Shown here piece by piece: positions 20,047 through 29,593 of a DNA stretch of 41,501 bases. A model generated the notes under the pieces. That model was not told the DNA's origin and ran no database searches. It was given only the letters and a program-made list of their open reading frames with translations. The stretch is from assembly GCA_027858295.1 (NCBI GenBank), contig JAQICZ010000063.1:1-41501 (forward strand). The letters are read 5' to 3'. Position numbers and translations under genes: made by a program. The stretch's first letter is position 1. Every line of letters begins with the position of its first letter. This DNA is from Nanobdellota archaeon (lineage in GTDB: Archaea > Nanobdellota > Nanobdellia > Pacearchaeales > GW2011-AR1).

Positions 20047-20197
20047 CTCAGATTAAAATTTGAAAGACAATTTTACTTTTAATAGTTTTTATTCTCAATC
20101 CTTTACCCAAAGCCATACCAGCCCCCTTTTTTCTATTATTTTGCTTTATGCCCGAAGAAACCTTTTTTCTTTTTTAGTGATTTAGACGAGGCAAGTG

Positions 20198-20228
20198 ATT
20201 TTCCGTAAATCGTCTGATTACGGAAAAT
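20198..20228. repeat. hairpin ATTTTCCGTAA-atcgtctga-TTACGGAAAAT
   Basis: 11-bp perfect inverted repeat; the loop sequence recurs at 37745-37781 with different arms. Confidence 0.85.
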
Positions 20229-20257
20229 TGCTTAACGAAGTATAAATTGCTGAAAAA

Positions 20258-20278
20258 GAAAAAAGGGATTGCCGGGAT
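20258..20278. repeat. partial direct repeat of the tRNA-Arg 3' end (GAAAAAAGGGATTGCCGGGAT)
   Basis: Matches 20383-20402 (GAAAAAGGGATTGCCGGGAT), the 3' end of the tRNA gene, apart from one extra A. Confidence 0.85.
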
Positions 20279-20387
20279 AAGTTAATAGATTTTTCGCAAA
20301 AAATATATTGACTTGTGGGAGAATTTCGTCACGATTTCCCAAGGGAGTGACAAATTCTCGCTCTCGTTCGAAGCTCGGCATAGAAAA

Positions 20388-20459
20388 AGGGATTGCCGGG
20401 ATTCGAACCCGGATCAACAGGGCCGAAACCTGTTATTCTATCCATTGAAATACAACCCC
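20388..20459 (-). tRNA. tRNA-Arg (anticodon UCG), 72 nt, no encoded CCA
   Basis: Manual fold: acceptor GGGGTTG/CAATCCC, D-loop AATGGATA, anticodon arm ACAGG-TTTCGGC-CCTGT, T arm CCGGG-TTCGAAT-CCCGG. Confidence 0.9.
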
Positions 20460-21176
20460 ATACCATGCTTTGATTGTAGTTCTCCCATACGCACAAAGCG
20501 AATGGCATTCAACTGAGATACAACCCCATGGAGTAAAACAAGAAACTAAAAACGATTTAAATAACTTATGAAAGCCAACAAATCAAGATATCAACCAGTA
20601 AAGCACTAACAAACCTTCGCAAGCTCAGTAAGAAATTAATAATAATATTATCCACTGCGTTGCGGGCATAAACTGTTCAATTATAACAAAGCAATATTAA
20701 TTTCAATTTCTACCAAAAACAATGCCCCCAGCGGAGCGAATAATTCAAAATATTTTGGCAATAAATGAGACTCCCCGGCCTAAAGCAGTATCTCCGATAT
20801 ATAAAATAAATAAGTGATTTATACAAAAACGATTCTGTCAAAAACACACCCTTCATGCACGCACCGCGAGGGATAATTTAATCCGTCGTTCTGGGTGGGT
20901 GAGAATCTTCTGAAAGTTCTAATAAATCTCAAATGTCAGAGATTTAAAGAAACTTTTACGAAGTTAGAATATTGAATATCAGCGTCATTCCGCAAAAAAA
21001 AAGCTGAGATGAATTTTTGCAATAATTACAAATGATTACAAAATGACAAAAAGTCATCGGAGATACTGTAAAGACGCGGGGTATATCTAAGATAGGCTAG
21101 AGCTTCAATTTTTGTTAATCTTTATCAGAGGAAATAATACCTAACCCTGTTTATCTCCAACCAAGTATGCAACCCT

Positions 21177-21300
21177 GATACAAAATTTCGTTAAATCGTT
21201 TACCAATCGATTTAACCTGTCTGAAATTTTCGGCTAAACAAAGTTTACTTTGTTTTCCCATAAGCCAAGGCAAATGGTTCTTAGCCATATTCCAAGGTGA
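21177..21300. repeat. dispersed hairpin repeat, family T
   Basis: TACAAAATTTCGTTAAATCG-tttaccaat-CGATTTAACCTGTCTGAAATTTTCGGCTAAACAAAG-ttta-CTTTGTTTTCCCATAAGCCAA. Confidence 0.9.
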
Positions 21301-21483
21301 ATGACTATACAGCATTACTAATTCAATTTGCCCTAATAACTGAGAGGCAGCGAAGTGATTTTGCAAAAAATACATTATTATATTTTTACACCCTCGGACT
21401 GGAACTCCAAGGAACTAAAAGACATTTATTAGGGTGAGAGAGGACGCGTGCCCAAAGAGGGCGTGAATAGAATTGCCAAAACT

Positions 21484-21562
21484 GAGGCCCAGCTTCCCAT
21501 ATCGGGTCATCCCTTGTGAAGGCCCAGCTTCTCCTATCGAGTCATGCCATTGGTACCTTCTG
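21484..21562. repeat. tandem GC-rich module (GGCCCAGCTTCCC-TATCGGGTCATsCC) x2
   Basis: Near-identical at 36271-36350; one inverted single unit at 27681-27724. Confidence 0.9.
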
Positions 21563-21618
21563 CCTTCACGAATTTATTCGCCCCTTTCCATAAATAAAAT
21601 AAATCCCTTTATTCAACA

Positions 21619-22503
21619 ATGAGAAGAAGACATAAGGTAGCCATCGGTGCATTCACAACATTGACAATAATATTTATGGTTCTAACAGTTATTGTAATGA
21701 ATAGTTTAATTATAAAACAGAATGTAGAAAACAGAAATCTACAAGAAGAAATTAGAGAGCTACAGGAACAGACAGACGGGAAAATAAACGAAGTAGCAGC
21801 AGACCTAATTAATACAAAAAACTCAATATCAGACAAATTCAATATATTAGATAAAGACCTTTCATCAACTAATAAAAAAATTGGAGAATTATCCGTAACA
21901 ACAAACAAGGACTTTTCAAGCATAATAGAACAGAGTATCCCCGCTATAACAACCGTTAGGACGCTCTCAATGCAAGGCTCTGGATTTTTCATATCAATTG
22001 ATGGATATCTCATAACAAATACTCACGTCCTTCTAAATGACATTCAAGAATTTTCAAACTTAATTCAAGTAGTTACAAGCGATAATCAAATTTATTCCGC
22101 CGAAGTAATCGGTGCCATAAAAGATTTGGATTTAACTCTCCTAAAGATAGAAGCAACATATCCATACCTAGAGCTCGCAAACTCAGACGAATTAGAAAAA
22201 GGCGAAAATGTCATCGCCATCGGTAATCCTGAAGGTTTACAACTCTCAGTAACAGATGGTATAATCTCAGCCACAAAAAGAATAGGCCTTAACAACCAAC
22301 CATATTACATTCAAACAAATACAGAACTAAATCAAGGAAACTCGGGAGGTCCACTAATTAATAAAAAAGGCCAAGTTGTTGGAATGAATAATTTCAAAAT
22401 TGCAAACAGTGAAGGCTTAGGCTTCGCACTAGAATCAAACTATATCAAGGAAGGTGTAAACCTCATAAGTCTGGAAATGTTAAATCAAACATTAATAGAA
22501 TAG
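21619..22503 (+). CDS. membrane-anchored trypsin-like serine protease (HtrA/DegP-like, S1C), no PDZ domain
   Basis: N-terminal TM plus coiled coil; GSGFFISIDGYLITNTHVL, KDLDLTLLKIE, TELNQGNSGGPLINKKGQVVGMN. Confidence 0.9.
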   Translation: MRRRHKVAIGAFTTLTIIFMVLTVIVMNSLIIKQNVENRNLQEEIRELQEQTDGKINEVAADLINTKNSISDKFNILDKDLSSTNKKIGELSVTTNKDFSSIIEQSIPAITTVRTLSMQGSGFFISIDGYLITNTHVLLNDIQEFSNLIQVVTSDNQIYSAEVIGAIKDLDLTLLKIEATYPYLELANSDELEKGENVIAIGNPEGLQLSVTDGIISATKRIGLNNQPYYIQTNTELNQGNSGGPLINKKGQVVGMNNFKIANSEGLGFALESNYIKEGVNLISLEMLNQTLIE

Positions 22504-22770
22504 CCGTCAACTTACTGCTAAAACCAAAGAATAACTTATTGATAAAATTGGATTATGCCCCGCGATGCATACAAATATTCTAGATTCGCAGGAAAAAGTT
22601 ATATATATTATTCTCCAACAGAATCAAAATCGAGATAGAATCCAGATAATTCAACTTGCCTTTAGGGTGGGCCGTGCTATCAGTGAAACTGAGAGTACTT
22701 ATCTTGGTGAGAATAAGAAAATCTCCGATTTTCCTATCATTAACGCTAATTCATCACCGACCCCAAAGAT

Positions 22771-23124
22771 TTATTTATTATTAAAAACTTTCGCAACCAA
22801 ATAAATCAAAAGCACAATCAAGAAGATTGAAATTATTGTATAAGGAATTGCCTGAATAAACATACCAAGTGCAGATGAACAATTAGCGCCAGATTTACAT
22901 TGTACTAATGGCTTAGAAATATAATAAACAACTAATAAAACAAATTCAACCACCAAAGTAATCAAAAAAGATTTTCTAATAGACTTCCAAACTTGCTTAG
23001 AATTATATTCCAATTTTTTGAACATGAAAATAATTGCACCAACAATCAGAACTACAGCTAACAATAATATTAAAAAAATCGGAGACAACCTACTACTTGA
23101 TTCAACTACTATTTCGCCAACCAT
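22771..23124 (-). CDS. hypothetical membrane protein
   Basis: Three to four hydrophobic segments; same strand as the following ORF. Confidence 0.6.
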   Translation of the reverse strand: MVGEIVVESSSRLSPIFLILLLAVVLIVGAIIFMFKKLEYNSKQVWKSIRKSFLITLVVEFVLLVVYYISKPLVQCKSGANCSSALGMFIQAIPYTIISIFLIVLLIYLVAKVFNNK

Positions 23125-23191
23125 AAAAGAACTATCTCAAAAATATATATAAATCTACCTAAGACTTAAAAACAAATTGAACCGAAGAAAA

Positions 23192-23605
23192 TTAATGCTT
23201 TCTTCTAATATGCAAAAAAGCAAATACAATAACCAAAACAATTACCCCAAAAATCCAATAGAAATATTGAGAATTCTTTGGCTGACAACTTTGCTGACCA
23301 ACCATATTATTTGGAATATACGGCTTCAACCCAGGACAACATTTATCTTTATCCCAAACAGAATCACCCTCTGCTACACAATAATCTTCAATCATAAATT
23401 CACTTCCACATTCCCCATAATTAAACTCATCAATCAAACATTTGGAACCATTATCAAACACGCAATATGAAACCCCTTGGTCAAAATTATTTTCAATTTG
23501 ATATCCTCGTTGCATACAATCTTTATATCTTGGATCCATTGAAGCAGATACTGAAACTGTTGCCAAAATTAGAACAAGAATAAATAAGATAAACGAATAT
23601 TTCAT
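23192..23605 (-). CDS. hypothetical secreted Cys-rich protein with C-terminal TM anchor
   Basis: N-terminal signal-like FILFILVLILATVSVSA, about 10 cysteines, C-terminal FYWIFGVIVLVIVFAFLHIRRKH. Confidence 0.65.
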   Translation of the reverse strand: MKYSFILFILVLILATVSVSASMDPRYKDCMQRGYQIENNFDQGVSYCVFDNGSKCLIDEFNYGECGSEFMIEDYCVAEGDSVWDKDKCCPGLKPYIPNNMVGQQSCQPKNSQYFYWIFGVIVLVIVFAFLHIRRKH

Positions 23606-24092
23606 ATTATAACTATCTCAATAACTTATATAAACATGCCTAAGACTTCAGAATAAATTGAAGTAACCCTACTAACAAAGCTTGTAAAAATCATCGAGCA
23701 AATAAAGACACCACCAAAAAAAACACAGAACAATAAAGAATAAACACACCCCATGCACGCAGCGCGAACGGATAATTCAATTCATATTCTCGCTTTCGCA
23801 ATAATTCAGCAATTTCTAAAATACTTCGCAAGATCAACAATTAAGACATCATATTATCCACTGCGTTGGCGGGCATAAATTGTTCAACTCAGATAAAGTA
23901 GTATATATTCAACCACCGACTTTCAAACAAGTATGCCCGTATAATTAACTCAACTTGCCTTAGGGCGGTGGGCTGGGAAACGGACGGTTGTGGTGAGAAT
24001 CTTCTGGTACTCAACTACAAACCTTTCGGCAACACGAAGTTCAAGTAAGGACACTACTATAAAAAAACATAGAACAACCAAAACAAACACCC

Positions 24093-24220
24093 CCTTTGCA
24101 CGCACTGCGAGGGATAATTCAACCTGCCTTAAAACGGGTAGGCTTTCATATCAGCGCCATTCCAAAAAGCTGAGATTAATTTCGGTGGGAATAACAAAAA
24201 TTTAGAATTTTTGCTATTTA
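24093..24220. repeat. dispersed repeat, family P
   Basis: GCACGCACTGCGAGGGATAATTCAACCTGCCTTAAAACGGGTAGGCTTTCATATCAGCGCCATTCCAAAAAGCTGAGATTAATTTCGGTGGGAATAAC-hairpin. Confidence 0.88.
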
Positions 24221-24307
24221 ATCAATAAACAACATTATACTGACATGAAAACTCAACCGTAATTCTTCCCCCAAAATACATTTAAACCCCAGCCACTTTT
24301 CTTAATT

Positions 24308-25747
24308 ATGGCAAAAGTAGAAGAAAAAGGCATTCAAACAAAGAAAGCAGAAGACATGTCTAAATGGTATGAAGAAGTTTGCTTAAAATCAGAAATCGTA
24401 GAATTCTCAACAGTAAAAGGCTGCATGGTAATTAGACCAAGAGGTTATTCTATTTGGGAAAAAATAAAAGAACATTTTGAATTAACAATCAACAAACCAC
24501 TTGGAGTAAAAAACGCATATTTCCCCTTATTCATTCCAGAATCATTCTTCCACAAAGAAACTGAACACGCAGAAGGCTTTAGCCCAGAAGTTGCCTGGAT
24601 TGACAAAGAATTAACTGGTGATGGTGAAAGACTAGCAATCAGACCAACCTCAGAAACAATCATGTACGATTCCTACTCAAGATGGATTCGGTCATACAGA
24701 GACCTCCCCTTAAAGATTAATCAATGGTGTAATGTTGTAAGGTGGGAAACAAAAGCAACAAGATTATTTTTACGTTCAAGAGAATTCTTATGGCAAGAAG
24801 GTCACAACGTTTACGAAACACCAGAAGAATGTGAAACAGAAACAATCGACATAATCAAACGATACGCAGCACTATGTGAAAACCTTTTAGCTATGCCCGT
24901 TCTAGTCGGAAAAAAATCAGAAAAAGAAAAATTCGCAGGAGCAGTACATACATACACAATCGAAGGGTTCATGCCAGACGGAAAAGCCTTACAGTCAGGG
25001 ACTTCTCATAACTTAGGAGATGGTTTCGGAAAAGCCTTCGGAATATCATTCTTAGGGAAAGACGAAAAGAAACACACACCCTTCCAAAATTCATGGGGCC
25101 TTTCAACAAGACTAATCGGTGGACTAGTAATGACTCATTCTGACGACAAAGGATTAGTGCTGCCTCCAATGGTTGCAGAGAACAAACTAGTGATTATCCC
25201 ATTAATTTTCAAAAAAGATAAAGAAGCAGTTTTAGAAAAAGCAAAAGAATTAACAGACGACCTAAAAGCATTCAATCCAATCCTAGACGACTCTGAAGAA
25301 TATTCACCAGGATACAAATATGCAGAATACGAGTTACAAGGAATTCCCTTAAGAATTGAACTAGGACCTCGAGATTTAGAAAACAACCAAGTAATGATAA
25401 AAACAAGAATCGGTGAAGAAAAAATTGCAGTTCCATTCTCAGAATTAGAAAAAAGAATCCCAGAAATTTTAGAAGAAATGCAAAATGAATTATTGAGAAA
25501 AGCGAAAGAAAGAATGGACTCACAAAAAATGTCAGTTTCATCAACAGAAGGATTTGAAAAGGCAATCGAAAAATCAAAATTAATCAGAATGAACTGGTGT
25601 GGAGAACCCCCTTGTGAACTAGACATAAAAGAGAAAACAGGTGCCACAACAAGATGTACTTTGCTTGAAGAAGAAAAAGCTGAAGGCGAATGCCCATTCT
25701 GTAATAAAGAAGCAAAAGAAGTTATGTATTTTTCTAGAAGTTATTAA
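24308..25747 (+). CDS. proS: prolyl-tRNA synthetase (archaeal/eukaryotic type)
   Basis: KGCMVIRPRGYSIWEKI, RPTSETIMYDSYSRWIRSYRDLPLKINQW, LFLRSREFLWQEGHN; C-terminal Zn-type CPFCNKEAKEVMYFSRSY. Confidence 0.95.
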   Translation: MAKVEEKGIQTKKAEDMSKWYEEVCLKSEIVEFSTVKGCMVIRPRGYSIWEKIKEHFELTINKPLGVKNAYFPLFIPESFFHKETEHAEGFSPEVAWIDKELTGDGERLAIRPTSETIMYDSYSRWIRSYRDLPLKINQWCNVVRWETKATRLFLRSREFLWQEGHNVYETPEECETETIDIIKRYAALCENLLAMPVLVGKKSEKEKFAGAVHTYTIEGFMPDGKALQSGTSHNLGDGFGKAFGISFLGKDEKKHTPFQNSWGLSTRLIGGLVMTHSDDKGLVLPPMVAENKLVIIPLIFKKDKEAVLEKAKELTDDLKAFNPILDDSEEYSPGYKYAEYELQGIPLRIELGPRDLENNQVMIKTRIGEEKIAVPFSELEKRIPEILEEMQNELLRKAKERMDSQKMSVSSTEGFEKAIEKSKLIRMNWCGEPPCELDIKEKTGATTRCTLLEEEKAEGECPFCNKEAKEVMYFSRSY

Positions 25748-25750
25748 TTT

Positions 25751-25972
25751 TGGCTCTTCTTCCAATATTGACAAAAAAAGATAATCATCAAATTTAAAGA
25801 AAATATATTCGCTACCGCTCATGATTGATAGGGTGGGCAGTTGATTTAATCGAAAATCATACGAGGGCTTCTATTCTTGATGAAAATATTATTATAATTT
25901 GTAACGACTATTTATCTTACTCTGATTCTAATACAATGTTTGTCTCTGCCAGCGGCGATAATTCAACTTATC
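25751..25972. repeat. dispersed repeat, copy C1 (GGCTCTTCTTCCAATATTGAC...TTCGCTACCGCTCA...CTCTGCCAGCGGCGATAATTCAA)
   Basis: Near-duplicate at 27599-27850; shares end modules with 8741-9139 and 41222-41500. Confidence 0.9.
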
Positions 25973-26054
25973 ATTTCTGAGCGACAGCGAAGTTATTTTT
26001 TCCTTAAATGACTAAAACCAAAATATTTCTCTAGAAGCTATTAATCAAAAAAAA

Positions 26055-27494
26055 TCAAGACAGAGCAAATCGACAATCTCCTTGGTCAGTAGCCTTTTCT
26101 TTAGCATTCATAGGCTCACTCCCGATACTGGCTGTACTAAATGAAATATTAGCAGCCTCAAGATAATAATCATCTGTAAAATTTGCATAATAATCAGAAT
26201 ACTCATCTCTAAAAGTTTCATTGATTTTACAATATTCATAAGACTGCCCCATATTTTCAGAATAAATATGACAAATTCCATCTTCCTCAATAATAACTCC
26301 CATATCATATTCGCCACCAAAAGGATGAGTATAAGTGCATTTGTGAGGTTCACAAAAACGAATCTTCTCAGAAAAATTCTGAACACAATATCCAGATGAG
26401 ATTAAAGAATTCCAAGAGTCATTAAACTCACCACTCAGAATGAATTTATCATAAACATTTCCGACTTTACAGCATTCAACATCATCACCATTAAATTCGA
26501 ACAAAGAACTAATTCCTGTGCAAATTTGAGTAGAATTTATATAAATACCCTCTTCATATTCACAAAACGATTCCTTTGTATTCTCCGCAACAGTATCTTC
26601 TACACAACAAGAAATCACAGTACCATTAAAAGGAAATTCCACAGAATCATTACAAAAATGAGTTTCGTTATTTGAAAAATAAAAATAATCAACCGTACTA
26701 TTCGATTTTCCAATACAAAATTCTTTCACTGTTTCATTCACTTGTTTTTCAACCTCACACGCCCTAAGAACAGAAGGCTTATTCAAAGTTGTATTACAAC
26801 CCGCATTATCAACACAAGTCCTTGCCTTCTCCTCATCAGTACAATTACCCCAATCCCCACAAGTCCAATTTTCAACACATGTACTATTTACCACAACAGT
26901 AAAATTTTCTGGAATAGTTTCATTTACAATCGGAATCGTATAATTAATTAAAGTAACAACCCTATCCAATTTCTTCAAATAAATTTCAGGAATACCTCCG
27001 CTAATTTTTTCAAGCCTAATAATAATGTCATTAATTCCATCTGAATCCAAATCAACTTTTTTATCTTCACTTAAATTTAGAGTAACCGATACCCCATTTA
27101 TTTTAATTTTAGTATAATTAGAATAAGCCTCCTCCAAAGTGATTGTTGAGGTTTTCCCATTCAGATTTATCATAACAGACTCTCTAATAAGCTTAATTGA
27201 TTGTCCCTTCTCCAAATCATCCTCTGTTAATGACGTACCCTTATCATAAAAAAGAATAAAAAAGAAAGATCCAACAATTAAAACAAAAAGAAAGCCAACA
27301 AGCAAAATACCTGGTTTCAAAATTGGAGAAGAAGTATTACTAACCTTATTACCTCCAATAAAACTTAATGCTGATTGAACATCTTCAGGACGCCAACCAT
27401 TCTCTAAAAGATCACTCTTCAACTTTATCAAAGAAACCCCTCGATTCATCCCCTCTTGAAAATATGTAACCAGTTCCTGATTAACCATAACCAT
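26055..27494 (-). CDS. hypothetical membrane-anchored extracellular Cys-rich protein (paralog 1)
   Basis: ELVTYFQEGMNRGVSLIKLKSDLLENGW N-terminus, TM, DLDSDGINDI (Ca-binding-like), WTCGDWGNCTDEEKARTCVDNAGCNTTLNKPS. Confidence 0.8.
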   Translation of the reverse strand: MVMVNQELVTYFQEGMNRGVSLIKLKSDLLENGWRPEDVQSALSFIGGNKVSNTSSPILKPGILLVGFLFVLIVGSFFFILFYDKGTSLTEDDLEKGQSIKLIRESVMINLNGKTSTITLEEAYSNYTKIKINGVSVTLNLSEDKKVDLDSDGINDIIIRLEKISGGIPEIYLKKLDRVVTLINYTIPIVNETIPENFTVVVNSTCVENWTCGDWGNCTDEEKARTCVDNAGCNTTLNKPSVLRACEVEKQVNETVKEFCIGKSNSTVDYFYFSNNETHFCNDSVEFPFNGTVISCCVEDTVAENTKESFCEYEEGIYINSTQICTGISSLFEFNGDDVECCKVGNVYDKFILSGEFNDSWNSLISSGYCVQNFSEKIRFCEPHKCTYTHPFGGEYDMGVIIEEDGICHIYSENMGQSYEYCKINETFRDEYSDYYANFTDDYYLEAANISFSTASIGSEPMNAKEKATDQGDCRFALS

Positions 27495-27530
27495 TCAAAA
27501 AAAAAGAACTTAATAAACTTTAACATAAGA

Positions 27531-27596
27531 AAGGCGAATGTCCATTCTGCAACAAAAAGGCAAAAGAAGTTATGTATTTCTCCAGAAGCTATTAAT
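27531..27596 (+). pseudogene. displaced 3' fragment of a proS gene
   Basis: aAGGCGAATGTCCATTCTGCAACAAAAAGGCAAAAGAAGTTATGTATTTCTCCAGAAGCTATTAA reads GECPFCNKKAKEVMYFSRSY*, matching the proS C-terminus. Confidence 0.9.
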
Positions 27597-27598
27597 TT

Positions 27599-27850
27599 TG
27601 ACTCTTCTTCAATATTGACAAAAAAAAAGATAATCATTAAATTTAGAGAAAATATATTCGCTACCGCTCATGATTAATAGATGGTGCCAATGACATGACC
27701 CAAGATGGGAAGCAGGGCCTCAATTAAATTAATCTAAAGGCATACGGTTAGTGTATTTTTGATGAAAATATTATTATAATTTGTAACGACTATTTATCTT
27801 ACTCTGATTCTAATACAATGTTTGCCTCTGCCAGCGGCGATAATTCAACT
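27599..27850. repeat. dispersed repeat, copy C2
   Basis: Highly similar to 25751-25972 but with a different internal segment (27681-27755). Confidence 0.9.
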
Positions 27851-27978
27851 GATTTAATTCTTCGCGGTAGCAAAGATCTCTTTTTGTATTTAATGCTGCA
27901 ATAGCAGAACATCTTAAAGAATTAAACAATAATCTACTCAAAATTTGAATAAACTACATTTTCTAAAAACTACTATTT

Positions 27979-29445
27979 CTATATAACACTAACTGCCCCA
28001 TAACCATAATCATATTCCCAACCATCCAATGCTCCACCTATCTCATTCTCAGAAACAACACAGTCAGAAACTCCCAATTTATCATTAACAACACGACATA
28101 AATATACATAATATTCATATTTATAGTCCCCAGTTACATTAAAGCCATCAAAATTTAATTCAGAATATCCCTCATCATCAATATAAAAACCAGACAAATC
28201 TCCAATAGTAACAAAAGCCATGCTATCTGATATTTCATTATCACAATACCTCAAAGAGTCTTTAGAATAACACATCAATCGCGTAGTATTAATATTTGAT
28301 TGTATAATAGAAACAGAATAATTTCCAATAGGATATTCATCAATAGAATAATTGTCCTTAAAGATATTTACTATAATTTCTGAGTCCACTGATTCCCCAT
28401 CCAAAAGAGTATTGTTAACCACAGCACTATTATTCTCCACAACATACCCTTCCTTACAACAAGAAATCATACTTCCATTAAAAGGGAACAATGTAGAATT
28501 ACTACAAAAATGTGTTACATTATTTTCAAAATAAGAATAATCAGTTCCGATTACAGATTTCTCAGAACAAAAGTCATCTAAATCAAACTCCAAACAACGA
28601 CCAGAACAACAATAAGGATCATATTCATCTGCATCCCAACCTTCATCACAGAAAAAACCCTCCGGCTCAAAACAAGCATCATCTTCAATAAAACAACCAT
28701 ATTCATCCGTCCCACAATTTCTACTCACAGAAGGCTTCTTCAATGTTGTATTACAACCAGCATTATCAACACAAGTTCTCACTTCTTTATTATTAGTACA
28801 ATTACTCCAGATAGTACATGCCCAATTTTCAACACAACTACCATTCAAATAAATTGTAAAATTCTCTGGAATTTTAAAATCATCAAGAGAAGAATTAGAT
28901 TCATTAACTACGTCTTTTTTTTCAAAAAGTCTCAAATAAATAGTTGGAATGCCACTTTTAATCTTATCAATACGAATTAATATATCATTAACACCATCAA
29001 AATTCAAATCTAATTTTCTCTCAGTCTTCTCAATTTTAATAACAACTCCGTTCACATTAATCCTAGCATAATTAGAATAAGTACTATCCAAAGTCAGGGT
29101 TGACACCTTCCCATCTAAATCTATTATCACAGGCTTACGAACCAATTCCACATATTTTCCAGAACTCAAATCAGACTTAGTCAAAACAAGCCCATCACTA
29201 TTGAGATTAGAAAACAAAATAACTGCACCGATTAAAACAAAAACTACAGCAACAATAATTAAAATTTTATAATCAAACTTCAAAGAATGCGTCGTCGTTT
29301 TAATCCCCGTAACATATTCATTAAAAGCATCAACAATTTCTGTTTTAGACCAACCACTATCTAAAAGATTATTCTTTAACTGAACTGAAGAAGCACCTCT
29401 ATCCATCCCCTCTTTAAAGTATCTAACCAATTCCTCATTAGCCAT
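27979..29445 (-). CDS. hypothetical membrane-anchored extracellular Cys-rich protein (paralog 2)
   Basis: Same architecture as 26055-27494: ELVRYFKEGMDRGASSVQLKNNLLDSGW, TM, LNFDGVNDI, WACTIWSNCTNNKEVRTCVDNAGCNTTLKKPS. Confidence 0.8.
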   Translation of the reverse strand: MANEELVRYFKEGMDRGASSVQLKNNLLDSGWSKTEIVDAFNEYVTGIKTTTHSLKFDYKILIIVAVVFVLIGAVILFSNLNSDGLVLTKSDLSSGKYVELVRKPVIIDLDGKVSTLTLDSTYSNYARINVNGVVIKIEKTERKLDLNFDGVNDILIRIDKIKSGIPTIYLRLFEKKDVVNESNSSLDDFKIPENFTIYLNGSCVENWACTIWSNCTNNKEVRTCVDNAGCNTTLKKPSVSRNCGTDEYGCFIEDDACFEPEGFFCDEGWDADEYDPYCCSGRCLEFDLDDFCSEKSVIGTDYSYFENNVTHFCSNSTLFPFNGSMISCCKEGYVVENNSAVVNNTLLDGESVDSEIIVNIFKDNYSIDEYPIGNYSVSIIQSNINTTRLMCYSKDSLRYCDNEISDSMAFVTIGDLSGFYIDDEGYSELNFDGFNVTGDYKYEYYVYLCRVVNDKLGVSDCVVSENEIGGALDGWEYDYGYGAVSVI

Positions 29446-29593
29446 ACCTCTTCTAAAAAAACAGACTTAATAAATCTTAATAATCATTTTTCATTTAAGA
29501 ATAGCAAAATACCATACCACCTACTAGTTACAACCACCAAAATTCAACTGCGAAAGTAACCCCTAAAGGTAAAGTAATTCTTCTATCCATTCA

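Noticed and set aside
20232-20516. ORFs 20232-20417 (-) and 20313-20516 (+)
   Set aside because: Both run through the tRNA-Arg gene and its duplicated 3' end.
22565-22804. 79-aa plus-strand ORF
   Set aside because: Composed of dispersed repeat modules (TTCAACTTGCCTTTAGGGTGGG...) and overlaps the end of the 22771-23124 gene.
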